Shown here: positions 34,955-48,284 of the stretch, one piece after another
Layout: each line of letters begins with the position of its first letter
Numbering within the stretch: position 1 is the first letter of the stretch
DNA from: Ministeria vibrans ATCC 50519
Lineage: Eukaryota > Opisthokonta > Filasterea
Length of the DNA: 50,690 nucleotides
Reading direction: 5' to 3'
Assembly: GCA_943704425.1 (NCBI GenBank)
Contig: CALSCP010001980.1
Location: 31,060 to 81,749 of the forward strand
The notes under the pieces: generated by a model
Told to the model about the DNA's origin: nothing
The model's input: only the letters and a program-made list of their open reading frames with translations
Databases searched by the model: none
Position numbers and translations under genes: made by a program

Positions 34955-36647
34955 ATGGTCAGCGTCAAGTATCTTTCGATCGGGATTGTCGCACTACTGG
35001 TGGTGCTTATGTACAGTCTCTTTTCAACAGCATCCACCTGCAATCGTGTTGCTCGTCCCTATCGGTCTGTGGGAACTTCGTCCCAAAAACTCGGCAGAGC
35101 ACTCATACGATTATTCTCTTCTCTCTCTCTATCTATCTTTCTATTTTTCGTCCCCAGCTCATGCACTGGCTCCTGTACAAACTCTGACTCTGATCTCAAG
35201 CTCTGCGAAGCGTGGGCAAAGGTAAAGAAGAGACAGCGAGCTGAGAAGTGAGACTGTTCCACTGTAGTCCAACGCAGAGCGTCGCAAAACGGCTCGCGCT
35301 TGGCTCACGCACGACCTTCCCTCGGTACAACGCATACAGTATACATGGCAGACTCTTGCTTGGCCGTTGGCTAAGTCTCTCTTAAACGCATGTGCTCGCA
35401 GTGGGTTCTTCCGTCGCTCAATGCGGGCGACTGGCGCGCCTTCTCCATGTTCCCCAACACGTACGCCTGCCGCGTTGGCGTGCAGCTGTTTGGCAGCGAC
35501 TGGATGAAGAAGAGCGTCTGCGACGTCCCCTTAATACCCACTCCGTGCATTGTCTATTCGTTTGGCAAAACAGACTTGTCCGCTGAAGTGTCACTGCAAC
35601 AAGCAACAGGTCAGGATTGTGTTCTGCTCTGCTCTGCACACACACACACACACACAAAAAAAAAAAACAACCCTCATTGCGCCACTCACAGTCACGCATA
35701 CACTGCTGTAGGGTGTCGTGTACACGTGTTTGACTCCACGGGCGTTCATGCAGCATCTCCTCACAATGGCATTTCGGTCCACAACGATTATAGCATCAGC
35801 GACTCCGTAACAATAACAATAACAATAATTATAATAATAATAATAATAATAAGAAGAATACAACCCATTTATATAACCAATAATAATACCAATAATAATA
35901 ATAATAACAATAATAATACCAATAATAATAATATTAATTATTAATAATAAAATAATAAATTTATTAGGAGCAAAACATATAAATTATAATTATTATGAAG
36001 TGAAGAGAAATTAATAATAATAAATAAAATATATTTTTATTATTATAATACAATATTATTATAATAATATTAATAATAAATTATTAGTATTATAATTATT
36101 ATTATTTTTATTATTATGTGTATTCAATTACTAAAAATGTTGTACGCTGTAGGACGGATACAACGCAAAAACATATGTGAATGGACTTCGACTCAAATCT
36201 ATTATGAAAAATCTCAATCACGATTTCACCGACATTCTCATCCTTGACATTGAAGTGCGACTCAATAACAGTAATAATTTGTATGTTTCGCTGATCCAAT
36301 TATTGGTTTGTAGGGAAAAGAATGGAACGTTCTCAATGAAATTCTTACCAACGTTTCGGACGAAGAACTTCCAGGGCAAGTCATTGTGGACGTCCACTTG
36401 GCAATGGTATGATAAATAAAAGAACCATTCTGTGATGATTTTAAACCTCTGTCTTTATTTTTCGGAAAAACCTTAGAAATTTCTGTCGGAAGGTGCCAAA
36501 CCATTTGACAGTCTCAAAGCACTCATTGAGAAATTCGACTCCCGCGGATACCAACAGTTTGCTGTCAACGTGGACTTTCGCTTTTCAACAGCCGCCACCT
36601 TTTCCTTTGTGCTTGATTTGCCCCCAGAAACGGAAAAGACCCAATGA
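34955..36647 (+). CDS. METTL24-like membrane-anchored methyltransferase-domain protein
   Basis: Exons 34955-35064, 35158-35221, 35268-35324, 35402-35609, 35712-35806, 36153-36254, 36314-36406 and 36477-36647 (299 residues). An N-terminal hydrophobic helix (LSIGIVALLVVLMYSLF) makes it a likely type II membrane protein of the secretory pathway. The lumenal part follows the METTL24/FkbM-like pattern: CIVYSFGKTDL (SAM-binding strand 1 region), TGCRVHVFDST, a putative HDFTDILILDIEGKEWNVL motif, in which the aspartate and EG.EW are typical, and PGQVIVDVHLAM. Cys-rich CTGSCTNSD follows the anchor. Intron 1 (35065-35157) is a 93-nt, stop-free 3n intron. The intron 35807-36152 is very AT-rich. The substrate is unknown. 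Confidence 0.75.
35807..36152. repeat. AAT/ATT-rich intron
   Basis: A 346-nt intron dominated by AAT, AATAAC and ATT trinucleotide runs (especially 35811-36115). It holds no coding sequence and can fold extensively. Confidence 0.85.
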
Positions 36648-36788
36648 TTTATATGAATATAAGACACGATCTCATTCACTATCAATAAGAAAAGAAGTTT
36701 AATAGAGAATAGAATACTAATGTCAATAATAAAATTTAATATTATTACAAGGAGATGAAAATAATATACAACATTACAATACTATGGC

Positions 36789-37758
36789 TCATTCTCGGAA
36801 TAAAATCCGACGTGACCGGTCCATTGTATTCGCTTCACTCTCATCCGGATCTTCCACAAAGCCCTAAAATATCTTACTGTTATGACAACAAATAAACTGA
36901 TTTTGTTTGTTTGCTGTATACGTGAAGATCAGGAGCAGGAACAAAGGCAGGGGGGAGGGCGGGACGGAGGCCGTGGTGTAAGAGAGGAGGGCCGAAAAGA
37001 CGGAGTGGGGGGTTGCGTGGGGAACGGAAGTCATGGTGTAAGAGAGGGGGGCCGAAGAGACGGAGAGGGGGATTGCGTGGGGGGCGGGGAGAGCGACGGA
37101 GGAGACGGTCGCGAACAGCAGCGCATTCATACTGTGCACGCGCACTGGTGTCTGGCGTGCGCTCGATGAGATGCTGGAAGGAAGCTCGTTCGAGAGCATG
37201 TTGCCAGAGAAAGGAGTCGTTGGCAAGACGACGGAAACGACGCGAGGTGGCTGCAAAAGCGCAGAGGGAACGGACGGCCGTGCTCTGCGGAGGAATGGAG
37301 AGCAGCTGATATAGAACGAGAATGACCAGCTCGTCCGGCAGACGCATTATGCCATAGTCTGAGGCAGCGGCGGTGCCGGAAATCACGCGTGACCGGTGTA
37401 GAAGACGGTGTGTGAGGGAATCGCGCAAGTTCAGTGCGGTGGTCGTGTCGCAGAGGGACGTCGAATACACAACCGTGTCGTGCACACCGGCCACGACAGC
37501 CCTTCCATACACTGCACCATAAACAGACAAGAAATGTGAGTATGCAGCTGAGACATCGCCAGAGAGCGCGGGAAACGGACCACAGACGAGCTGGTTGAGC
37601 GGTTGAAGGAGAATGTCGACTGCGAATGTTGAGTCGCGGCTGTGCCTGGCCTCCAACGACGTCTTCCTTGCCCCCTCCAGCCTAGCAGCACTTGGGGCTT
37701 CGTATCCGACCTCCTTTAGTGCCATCACGACCATGGCATACGCAGTTTCTGGTGACAT
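36789..37758 (-). CDS. F-box protein, FBXO7-like
   Basis: Exons 37758-36922 and 36863-36789 (303 residues). The N-terminal part (SPETAYAMVVMALKEVGYEA...) may correspond to the PI31/FP domain found in FBXO7, but similarity is weak. The F-box is clear: IMRLPDELVILVLYQLL, then CAFAATSRRFRRLANDSFLW (about residues 139-192). Such proteins link substrates to SCF ubiquitin ligases through SKP1. A Pro-rich C-terminus holds a tandem repeat of RNPPLRLFGPPLLHH (DNA near 36970-37087, period about 60 nt), and the last exon adds an acidic-basic tail. FBXO7 also ends Pro-rich, which supports the call. The gene is divergent from the cyclophilin gene. Confidence 0.7.
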
Positions 37759-37898
37759 ATTGATGAAAATAATGTGGTGTTGATTAACTTGATTTTGACG
37801 ATCATTCGATCAAAACACACATATTCGACAATTCAAATTTCAAAGTCGCAGTACACCAATTGACGGGCGTACGCGGCCGCGTATACTATACTTCCATC

Positions 37899-39941
37899 AT
37901 GCGTGAAATGGTGTTTTTTCTGTTGAAAATGGGCAGAAAGTTGGGGCGTCTTGTCTTTGAGGTATGAAACACAACTTCTCATCAGGAAACAGTCTCAATC
38001 GTCCCGTATTCATTGTGGTGTGCATAGCTGCGCAATGACAAGGCTCCCAACTTGTGTGGTACGCATTTGGATCAAGCATACTGTCAAGAAGTTGTCTATA
38101 TTCGCGCTGGTTGTCGTCTCATGGCGTTTGGCTATGCTTAGAGAACTTTGTGCGCCTCTGCGACGGCTCTGCCAAGCCCACGTTCACAGACACGAGGTTC
38201 TTTCGCATCACTGAATACGTTGCGCAAGGGGGTGACACTGTCAAGGACGATGGAAGCAGTAAGCAGAGTCTGTTCAATGAATGCCCGAATTCCCTCGTTC
38301 ATGTTATGGGTGTCACTCACATATACACAGAGTATATGATGATGTATATTGCTATAGCACTCACCACAGACACCACAGACACACACACACAAATATACTC
38401 ACTCACTCACTTACTCCCTCTCTTACTCACATCTCATTGTTTTCTGTCAGGTGGCGAATCAGCGCTTCGCAGACCACTTGCGCCCGAGTGGACCGGATTA
38501 AAGCACGTCAGTACGTGAACAACTCGAATAATGACACAAGTACCACCACCACCCTCTGATTCTTCGTGATTTCTATGCTTTTCTTGCTTTCTCTTGCCAG
38601 AGGGATCTCTTTCCATGACAAAAGGTGAGAGTTTAACGTAGCTCGGTATAAAAAGTCGGTCTGATCAACGCCACTTCATTATAGCACCACTTCGGGAAAA
38701 GAGTATTCGATCTCAATTTTTTATTACACTCTGCGACGAGGCGCCGTGGCTTGACGGAAAGCATCCTGTGATCGGAAACCTCGTGCAAGGCCATCAATAT
38801 CTTGACGAAGTACGAACGCGCATGTCATGTTCGTCTTTTGCTTTTTGTTGGCTGTTTACGATGTGTGTGTGTGTGTGTGTGTGTGTTTGTTTGCTTTTAG
38901 TTGGCCAAGTTTGCGACGGAGAAGGGGAAGCCACGAATGCCGGTGTTTATTACAATCAGTGGTATCTGTCGGTATCATCCTATTGTGTGGAAGAAGTACC
39001 CGGCGATCACTGCCGAATACGCGCGATCGCGAGTGGGCCCTGAGTTGGCGTTTATGGCGGATCGGCTTGAGGAATTGGAAAAGGACCGAGTGGAGCATGA
39101 TCAGGTATAAGAGTGTTTGAAAGAGACTACGACACTATGCCCAAACACAAACATGATCTCTCTTTCGAATCGCTCAATACGCACACACACAGACACACAC
39201 ACACACTTCTTAATTCACTCACTCACTCGCTCACTCATCATCATTATCATCTCTATCTCACACACATACTTGCCGCTGATACTTTGGTAGCTGGAAAGTC
39301 TGATGAAGCGGGGCCACCTTCAAGCGATGCAACTGCGAAACAGAAACGGGTTGAAGCGCATGATCGAGGTACCCGAGTCGGAAGAAGAGGAGCAACTGCG
39401 GAAAAAGGTGCAGAAGAAGATGGCAGGGAGTTGGTTGTTTAAGCAGTTTGATGAGATGGAGCGCGATGAGCAGTACGAAATTCAAAAGGCAATAACGTAT
39501 GTGGCCAACGACGGGCAATGGTTTTGGAATGGCGGCCGGATAGTGGAGCACGGCGAGTTTGATGAGTCGCCCGAGCTGGTACAAAAGGAGGCAAGACTGG
39601 CGCAGGAGAGATGGAAGGGGCCTGGGCTGGATACTGGAGAAGCTAACGACGACGTTGGAAGCAGTGGGGGCACTGAAGGAACAAGTGGGAGACGTGGAAG
39701 TACTGAGGGAACAAGCGGGAGCAGAGAAAGCGCTGAGGGAACAAGCAGGAGCAGTGAGAACACTGAAAAGGCACTGGAAGGAGAGAAGAAAGGAAAGAAG
39801 AGAGGAAAAGCAGCCCCAAAGGGAAAACGAAGCGCAGCCAAGTCGAAAGAAACGGACCCGTTGACTGAGGCACCGAAGGAAGTGCCAAAGAAGCGACGCG
39901 GAAGACCTCCAAAGAAAAAACCAGATCAAGGCGTCCAATAA
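37899..39941 (+). CDS. Cyclophilin-type peptidyl-prolyl isomerase with C-terminal AT-hook
   Basis: Exons 37899-37961, 38028-38058, 38142-38258, 38451-38510, 38601-38624, 38685-38809, 38901-39104 and 39291-39941 (424 residues); one exon is only 24 nt, yet all phases agree. Cyclophilin domain (about 5-140): GRKLGRLVFELRNDKAP, CENFVRLC, TRFFRITEYVAQGGD with the catalytic Arg at about 53, LKHVKGSLSM, SQFFIT and PWLDGKH (Trp about 120, the cyclosporin-contact position). GTE.YG of classic cyclophilins is changed. The C-terminal half is helical and acidic (VPESEEEEQLRKKVQKKM), then Gly/Ser/Glu-rich repeats (GTEGTSG-like), and ends KKRRGRPPKKKP, an AT-hook. This suggests a nuclear, chromatin-linked isomerase, by inference. 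I know no standard family with this layout. Confidence 0.82.
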
Positions 39942-40008
39942 CACACACACACACACACACACATACTCACATACTCACTCACTATATAAAGAATCTTGTA
40001 ATTATCCG

Positions 40009-41053
40009 TCATTTTGAATGAGAGGCAAATATGGACGCGAGGTCATTGCTCCTGGCCTCCTCATGAGTGGGCATGACCATGGACAAGGGCCCTACGTGAG
40101 CCAGAACGGCCTCCACTGCTGTGTTAATCGCACTCCCGACGACGTGTCCACCCGATGGCGTCAGGTGCAGCCCGTCGTTGAGATACACCGATGCCCATTC
40201 GTCGTTTGAGTCCTACACACAGCGGTTGCAATAAATAATCATTAATAATTATTATTATTTATTCTCTCATTGTGAGGGAACTTCTGCAGCTGGCTTACTT
40301 GTAATTGTTGCCAAAGGTTTACGGACAGCGTTCCTTCGCTCTGCGCCACTTCTACGCCCATTTTCGCATACTCACTAAAATAAATAATAATTAGAAGTAG
40401 ACGAAGACATTACCAATATTATCAATCACACAGAAAATATAAATTGAAGTATGGAGGAGAAACTATGATTGATGCTCCTTTCTGTGTTTCTCTACCCTGT
40501 GACAGCGTTTTTGCGCCACTCTCTGCGACTGTCGTCGATGGGTGGCGGAGTGACAAGGATGATGGACTTTCGATCGATGCCCAATTTCTGAAAAAAGGCG
40601 ATAATCACTCGCAGATTGTGGGCATATTCATCAAGAGGAATGTGTTGAATGGAGCCGGGAATGGCGGCGTCGTTGGCGCCGAAGAAGACCACAACGGCGA
40701 CGGTGTTGCGCAGGGATCCTGGCGGAAACAGCAGAGGCAAGGAGGCGCAGGCGTTGCGCGTTGTGTAGCCCGAGAGACCGCGACGGACTATGTCGACTTC
40801 GCGTTGTCGCCCCTGCGCGATTTCTGGGGAGAATATGGAGGCAGAGAGGGACGTATGAGAAGGAGGATAGGCTGCACACGCACCACACACCGGTTGCCCA
40901 GGCCCCGTTGGCCGGCAATAGAGACTGTTGCGTGATACTATCGCCGAAGAGCAAAATTTGTTTGAACTCGTTCGACCACGATCGCGATCCTTGATGAAAC
41001 GGCGCTGCGCTCTGCTCGATGAGCTTCTGAGCCACCTCGCTCACACTAGACAT
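40009..41053 (-). CDS. IAH1: SGNH/GDSL hydrolase, isoamyl acetate esterase type
   Basis: Exons in order: 41053-40891, 40823-40496, 40374-40299, 40212-40009 (256 residues). The family hydrolyses small acetate esters. All four SGNH blocks are visible: LFGDSITQ (nucleophile Ser about 39), GLSGYTTRNA, VVFFGANDAA, and NDGLHLTPSG with the Asp-x-x-His. QHIPLDEYAHNLR is specific to the IAH1 subgroup. No signal peptide is present, so it is probably cytosolic. The gene is convergent with the cyclophilin gene (67 nt) and divergent from the SAM-RA-PH gene. Confidence 0.92.
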
Positions 41054-41378
41054 TGAATAAAGAGAGAAAAGATGACTAAATTTACAAATGAAGCGAAAAG
41101 TTTGCGAAAAGTTTAGACATTAGATATCGCTCTTGCTCTGTCTCCCTTTGAGACCCTTTCCTCCAACATTGCTCAAGTTGGTCTTGTCACTCTTGTCCAA
41201 TCCACTTCACACCTACCCATTAACCATAAATAAGCCATAAGGCCCAATGGGCTTGATCGATCCACGGTGGATTGGAAGGGGGTTGTCATTGATTATTCAA
41301 CGGGCGTTCTATTAATAAAATATAATAATAATAATAATAATACTAATTTTTCTTGCCGATCTGGGTGTCACAGCGTCA
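41054..41378. promoter_or_regulatory. Divergent promoter region with small palindromes
   Basis: 325 nt between the IAH1 and SAM-RA-PH start codons. It contains GCCCAATGGGC (41242-41252) and ATCCACGGTGGAT (41260-41272), two perfect short palindromes 7 nt apart, then AAT repeats before the right-hand gene. Function is unknown. Confidence 0.45.
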
Positions 41379-43767
41379 ATGGACGAGTGGCTCAAAAGCC
41401 AAAATTTGGCGGCCCACGCGGAGAAGCTCAAAGCGGCAGGCTTTGACACGTTGGAGAAGCTTGCGAGGATAACAGCGCCCGACGCGAAAGCGGCCGGGCT
41501 GCTTGCGGGGCACGCGAAGAAAGTCAGTGTCGCTGCCAAGCAACTTTTGTCGAAAGTGGTTGTGGAGGACGACAGCGTCGAGGGGGTCGCAGTTGCGCGG
41601 GTCCCACGGGACGCTGACGCCAGTGGTGAGCCGCCCCGCGCGGTGGTGCGCGAGTCTGACGCGCTGTTTGGGCTGGATGAGCTCAACAAGATGACGTGCG
41701 ACTTGGACCAACTCCAGCGCACTCTTTCAACCAACGCGCGTTTCAGCTCGGCCGAGCCCACCTTTGCGGAGATTGCCAACGAAGTGGACATCAACGCCAT
41801 CATGACCGATCCGGACGCGCTCGTTGTCGACGGCGAGGCTGACTACTTCGGAGACGATCCAGTCACCGGCCCTGCTCCACCTGACGTTGCCGCTGCTGCG
41901 CCCGACGACACCTCGCCGTCGTCGCGCGCCAGCAAGCGTCAATCTCGCAAGGCATCCACAGTTGCTGCGCGCGGCGTCAGCCCTGGTCCCATTACAGAAA
42001 TCCGCCGTGCCGCACCGCAATCGCCCACTGTGGTTCCCCTCCACCAAAACTCAAAGCTCGTCATTCTGAACGGCGAATGCGGGATGGCACCGGAAGGCAC
42101 CGTCTTCCACGAGGCAGCGCTTAAAAGCAAGCAGGAAAGCATCCGCGAAGCCCTGCGCAAAATGGAAGCAGCACAACGGCAGTCACTCACGATCCAAGTG
42201 CTGCGCGAGGACACCGGAGACCGCCTTGAGGAACACGAGATTGACTCTACCATGGACGCACGCGCTGCCCTGAACCACATTGTGGGTTCTAAGCGCGCCA
42301 ACAGTGGCGCTGAGTGTGCTCTCGTTGAGTGTGTTCCCTCCTTGGGTTTGGGTCAGTGTGTGCACAATCAGTGGATAGGCCATTGTTTACAAAATTGTAC
42401 GTGTCTGTGTGTTGCTGTGTAGAGAGGCTTTTGGAAGACTTTGAGAACGTGTCATCGTGCCAAAAACTGTGGGGTTTAGAGGTAAAAAGAAGCAAAAATC
42501 AGCTAAGCTTAGCCCTAATCCTATTCCAACTCTGGTCACAGGTGTCGTCTACTCTGCAATGGAGTGTACGCACACACCCCTCGCGGTACAGTCTGCCAGC
42601 ACCACATGCACTGCGGTTTGGCGCAACCCTTCACGACTCATTTGCGCCACAATCGCTTCCCGTTCAGGCCCGTCTGGGTGTGCGTCCCTTCTCAGCCCGC
42701 ACTGCCCGCCTCAGACCCCTTTGGGTGGTCGTGCATGATTCTGCCATTTACTGTCGCAAGGCAGAGGAAAAGGTGCCTCCCTCTCATGCGCATTCCATAT
42801 TGTGTGTGTGTGTGTGTCTCTCTCTCTCTTTGTGACTTAGATAAGTTTTTCTACCGATCTATCTATCTCTATTTATCTATTTATCTCTATCTCTATTGTT
42901 TGTGATATGGTTTACAATTGATTCACTCACTCTGTGTGTGCGATTAGGGGGAGGAAGAGCTGATGTTTAATTTGGCGGATCATGAGCTCTCATTGGCACT
43001 CGATCAGTTTGATCGAAACAAAATCTTACTCAATCACTGTTTCTGGTAACAATAAGATCCTCTGAACTATCATTTAGACACACACACACACACACACTGA
43101 ATCGTGCATCCTCTCCAACTCAACTTTCTCTGGCTTATGTTTAGTATTCGTCCGACTCGTTCGTTTGATTCTTCTACAATGACTCTCTTCAAGTGTGAGT
43201 CTGAGGATATGCTCACCCTGTTTATTTTGGCAATAAGAATTGCAAAGGTATGTAAAAAAGTCTTTGATTATTGTGTCAACAACAAACTTACGCATTTGCT
43301 CATTTTTATCTCAATTACTCAGTCACTAACTCACATACCACTTCAGCTATTCAAACTACTTATTGAAACACACACACACCATTCACATATCATTTACTCT
43401 GTGTAGCACGGGATACTGCTTAAGCGTGCATGGGAGACATGGATCCCTCCTGCAGCCGTAGTCAGCACAGCGCATGAGCGCACGCTGGTCTCCGGCACAC
43501 CCACTGCCACGGGAGCGACTGGCGTCCGCGCGTCGGGTACCCAGAGTGACAGTGACAGTGAGTATTCCAGTGTTTATGATGGCAGTTCGTCCGGTGGTGG
43601 TGGTGGTGGTGGTGTTCTCAGCTCATTCATCACCCACCAGAAGCTCATGGGAATGCTCCTCAGCGAAGAAGACAACACAGCCACCACCTCAACCTCTTCT
43701 ACTAGTGATACTACTACTAGTGCTACTACTACTAGTGCTACTACTACTAGTGCTACTACTACTAGTG

Positions 43768-43801
<34 letters not shown>

Positions 43802-44099
43802 GCCTGCGCCTGTGCTTGCCCCCATCATGACTCCTCCAGCTCATTCATCTCTCGCCCCCCTTCCTGTCAAGGTGCCCCTTCGCCCTTCGTCGACCCCTCC
43901 CGCCGCTCCTCCTCGCACCGTCATTCCTCTCCCCTCCTCCTCCATCCCTACCACCAACAAGCCCCCCACTGCCCCCCCCAAGCGACGTCCTCCTTCTTTC
44001 GTCCTTCCCCCTGTTCCCTCTCGGGCTTCTCCTCCTTCCCTAACTGACCCCCCTGCTCCCTCCTATGTCCCTCCACCCCTCTTTGGTCCCCCCCAATAA
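41379..44099 (+). CDS. SAM-RA-PH adaptor protein (Grb7/MRL-like)
   Basis: Exons 41379-42351, 42423-42481, 42542-42772, 42948-43045, 43145-43247 and 43407-44099 (718 residues). An N-terminal SAM domain (DEWLKSQNLAAHAEKLKAAG ... GLLAGHAKKV, 1-60) is followed by a linker, then a Ras-association domain (SLTIQVLREDTGDRL ... CALVECVPSLGLERLLEDFENV, about 270-345). A PH domain follows directly (RLRPLWVVVHDSAIYCRKA ... LFKCESEDMLTLFILAIRIA, about 405-490). The tandem RA-PH unit is the hallmark of Grb7/10/14 and RIAM/lamellipodin. The C-terminus is Thr-rich (ACT repeats) and then Pro-rich, as in RIAM, with no SH2 domain. Family proteins couple Ras/Rap GTPases and membranes to actin. The SAM domain at the front is not part of the animal versions I know. 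Confidence 0.8.
43707..43801. repeat. ACT trinucleotide repeat (coding)
   Basis: ACTACTACTAGTGCT units and then a pure ACT run, encoding a Thr-rich tract in the SAM-RA-PH protein. Confidence 0.9.
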
Positions 44100-44167
44100 T
44101 CTATGTCTCTCTTTTGCTCTTTCATGAAAACCATTTTTGTACATTCATTTCTTCACGTCGCTCGACG

Positions 44168-44957
44168 CTACTTCTTTGACTTTTTCGACTTCTTCTTCTT
44201 GGCCGGGGTGCTCTCCTTCTCCCCCTCCTCCTCGTCGTCGTCGTCCTCCTCCCTCTCGCGCTTCTCCTTCTTCTTCTTCTTCTTCGTCTTGTCCTTCTTC
44301 TCGCCGTCGTCGCCCTCCAGCGCGTGCTTGACAAAGCGTCCTGCCGCCGCCTTGTCCACCCTGAGCGCACGCCCTTGCTCGTCCGCACTGCCGCCCGTCG
44401 CTGCTTGCTCTGCCGCCCGCAGCTTCTTCATGTACGACTGGATTCGGTCCAGCTCCGCCTTGACCGGGTGCTGCTGTGGCGTAATGCCCTGCGTGCCGAG
44501 AAGAATCGGTATGTGAAGAAAAATTGAGAGGATAAAAAACCGAAATTCGTTCCGTACTGTCGTTGCCAGATGCATGAAGAAGAGTGCGTTGGACGTGTAG
44601 GCAAGTACAAGCTCTAGTCTCGCTCGCTCCAGCGGGGAGGGGAGTGAGGCTTTGCGCTGGGCAAGAGGAAGCTACACGCACGAGACATCAATGCGCACAC
44701 TCACACACACTTCCAGACACACACACACACACACACACACGCACGCACACACGGAGTTACATACACACACTTACATACACACTTACGCACACTTACACAC
44801 ACACTTACACACACATTCATACACACACACACAGACAAAACCTTACAGAGAGGATCGGCTGGAGCGTCTCCTCCAGCGTCTGTATGGACGACTCCACATT
44901 GTCCAACTGCGCACGAACGTCACTCATGACGGCTTCAACATCTTCCTCTCCGCTCAT
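44168..44957 (-). CDS. C1D: C1D/Rrp47-type nuclear exosome cofactor
   Basis: Exons 44957-44847, 44671-44558 and 44488-44168 (181 residues). C1D (yeast Rrp47/Lrp1) binds Rrp6 and helps the nuclear exosome process rRNA and small RNAs. The Sas10/C1D domain is clear: LDNVESSIQTLEETLQPIL, ARLELVLAYTSNALFFMHLA, GITPQQHPVKAELDRIQSYM and AAAGRFVKHALEG. A strongly basic, then acidic, then Lys-rich tail (KKKKSKKSKK) replaces the shorter animal tail and suggests nucleolar targeting. The intron 44489-44557 is a 69-nt stop-free 3n intron. Intron 1 (44672-44846) is CA-rich. The gene is divergent from the amine oxidase gene, with 121 nt between them. Confidence 0.92.
44699..44834. repeat. CA-rich intron of C1D
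   Basis: CA dinucleotide runs mixed with a TTACACACAC-like unit, inside intron 1 of C1D. Confidence 0.85.
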
Positions 44958-45078
44958 TTTTCAAGATGCAAAAAAAGGTTAGTGGTCGAGGAGAGTCGGG
45001 ACAGAACGCGTGGGCGATCCGATCAATTGAACGAGTGATGATTGAATACTTTTGATCTTATTAGCGACACAATTTTGA

Positions 45079-46824
<1,746 letters not shown>

Positions 46825-47100
46825 GGTATATTTGTTGTATTGTGTGTTACTCACACTCACATCAGATATGGCTTATTAGTTATTGAAGGAGCAGTGCTCG
46901 TCTGGTCGGCACAGCGGGTGTTCTTGGGGCAGCGGTGTATTTGTAAAGTGTGTGTATATATAAGTCAACAATTTTAGAAACAGTCACAGACTCAGTCACT
47001 ACTCACTGGACTTTTTTTTATTATTATTATCACCCGGGCTTCTTTCGGCATTCAACTGACTTAAACTGCGCCTGGTCGCGCGGGAGGGTCTCGTTGCGGC
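46825..47100. other. Intergenic spacer
   Basis: 276 nt with no gene recognised, between two genes read in the same direction. It contains TATATATAAG at 46954-46963, about 140 nt before the cyclin ATG, a possible TATA element. Confidence 0.4.
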
Positions 47101-48232
47101 ATGTCCAAGGTTGCTCCAGCACAGCCCACGGCCGCCCTTGAATGGGGCTTCTTCACCGCCCTCACCCACTTCGCCGAGACCCATTCTTGCCAGAGAGCTT
47201 CACCTTGCGCCGAGTGTTGCCCTGACCATCGGTGCGCCAGTCTGAAGCATTTTGTCCTTGCAGGTAGAAAGAAGATGTGAAAGTTCATTCGACAATCCCT
47301 TTTTGGACCGCCTCGCTTGCCCAGTGCTCACCCCACCGCATGTTTGTCTGGCTCAGTCATCCAGCGCAGCAAGGTGTCCACTTCGGCCGTTCTCGTGGCG
47401 CTTCTCTACGTGCGTCTGGCGTCGCAGCAGTCGCTCGACGTCGCCGCCCTCCTCCCCGCCTGCCCCATCCCTGGAACCACCTGTGGCGCCTGCAAGTTTC
47501 TCACCGCCCTCATGTTGAGCTCGCAGTTTCTCTTCGACAAGGTACGCCCCTGCTCTGCCCTTCCTTCGTCCCTTTCCTTTCCTCTTTGTCTCCGTCGGTG
47601 TGTAAAACTTGGGGAGAATCGGCGCGCGCCACCACTGGCCAATGCGAAGCACTTTTCCCCTCTCTCCAGTCTCTATTCGTTTCCAGATCCTTCTTTTATG
47701 CGTATTCGTGTGTCGCGGAGCACAATACCCCCTCTGCTTAAGCGTTTTTTTCACCGGTGTCTCAACAGACCCCAGTTTCGCTTTTTTTTTTCTTTTTTTT
47801 TTTCTGCCTTACTCTGTGGTTTTCTCACGCGCGTCGCCACCCCCGATCTCCCACGTATGCATCGAGAGCCTTTTCCACGCTGGGAACGGCATCGTTGTGT
47901 TTGCGACGACCGATGTTTTGGGAGTTGTTCGCTCGCTCAGCTGACTGACTGCCGTGCGTTGTGTGTAGTCTCCGGGCCTTCAGTACTGGTGTGACGTGGG
48001 TGCGACAACCAAAGCACGTCTCGTCAAGTGCCAAATGGACCTTCTGTACGTTTGTGTTCGTCTTTTTGTCACGTTTGCTTGTGTATATATTGACATGCTC
48101 GTTGTTGTAGCATTGCACTAGACTATCGCCTGCACATACCCGCGGCAACCTTTGCCCTGTGGCATCATGCTTATGCCTCTGAATTGGCGGAGACACGAGA
48201 GTTGCTGCGACAACAGCGACAAGAGCACACTC

Positions 48233-48284
<52 letters not shown>

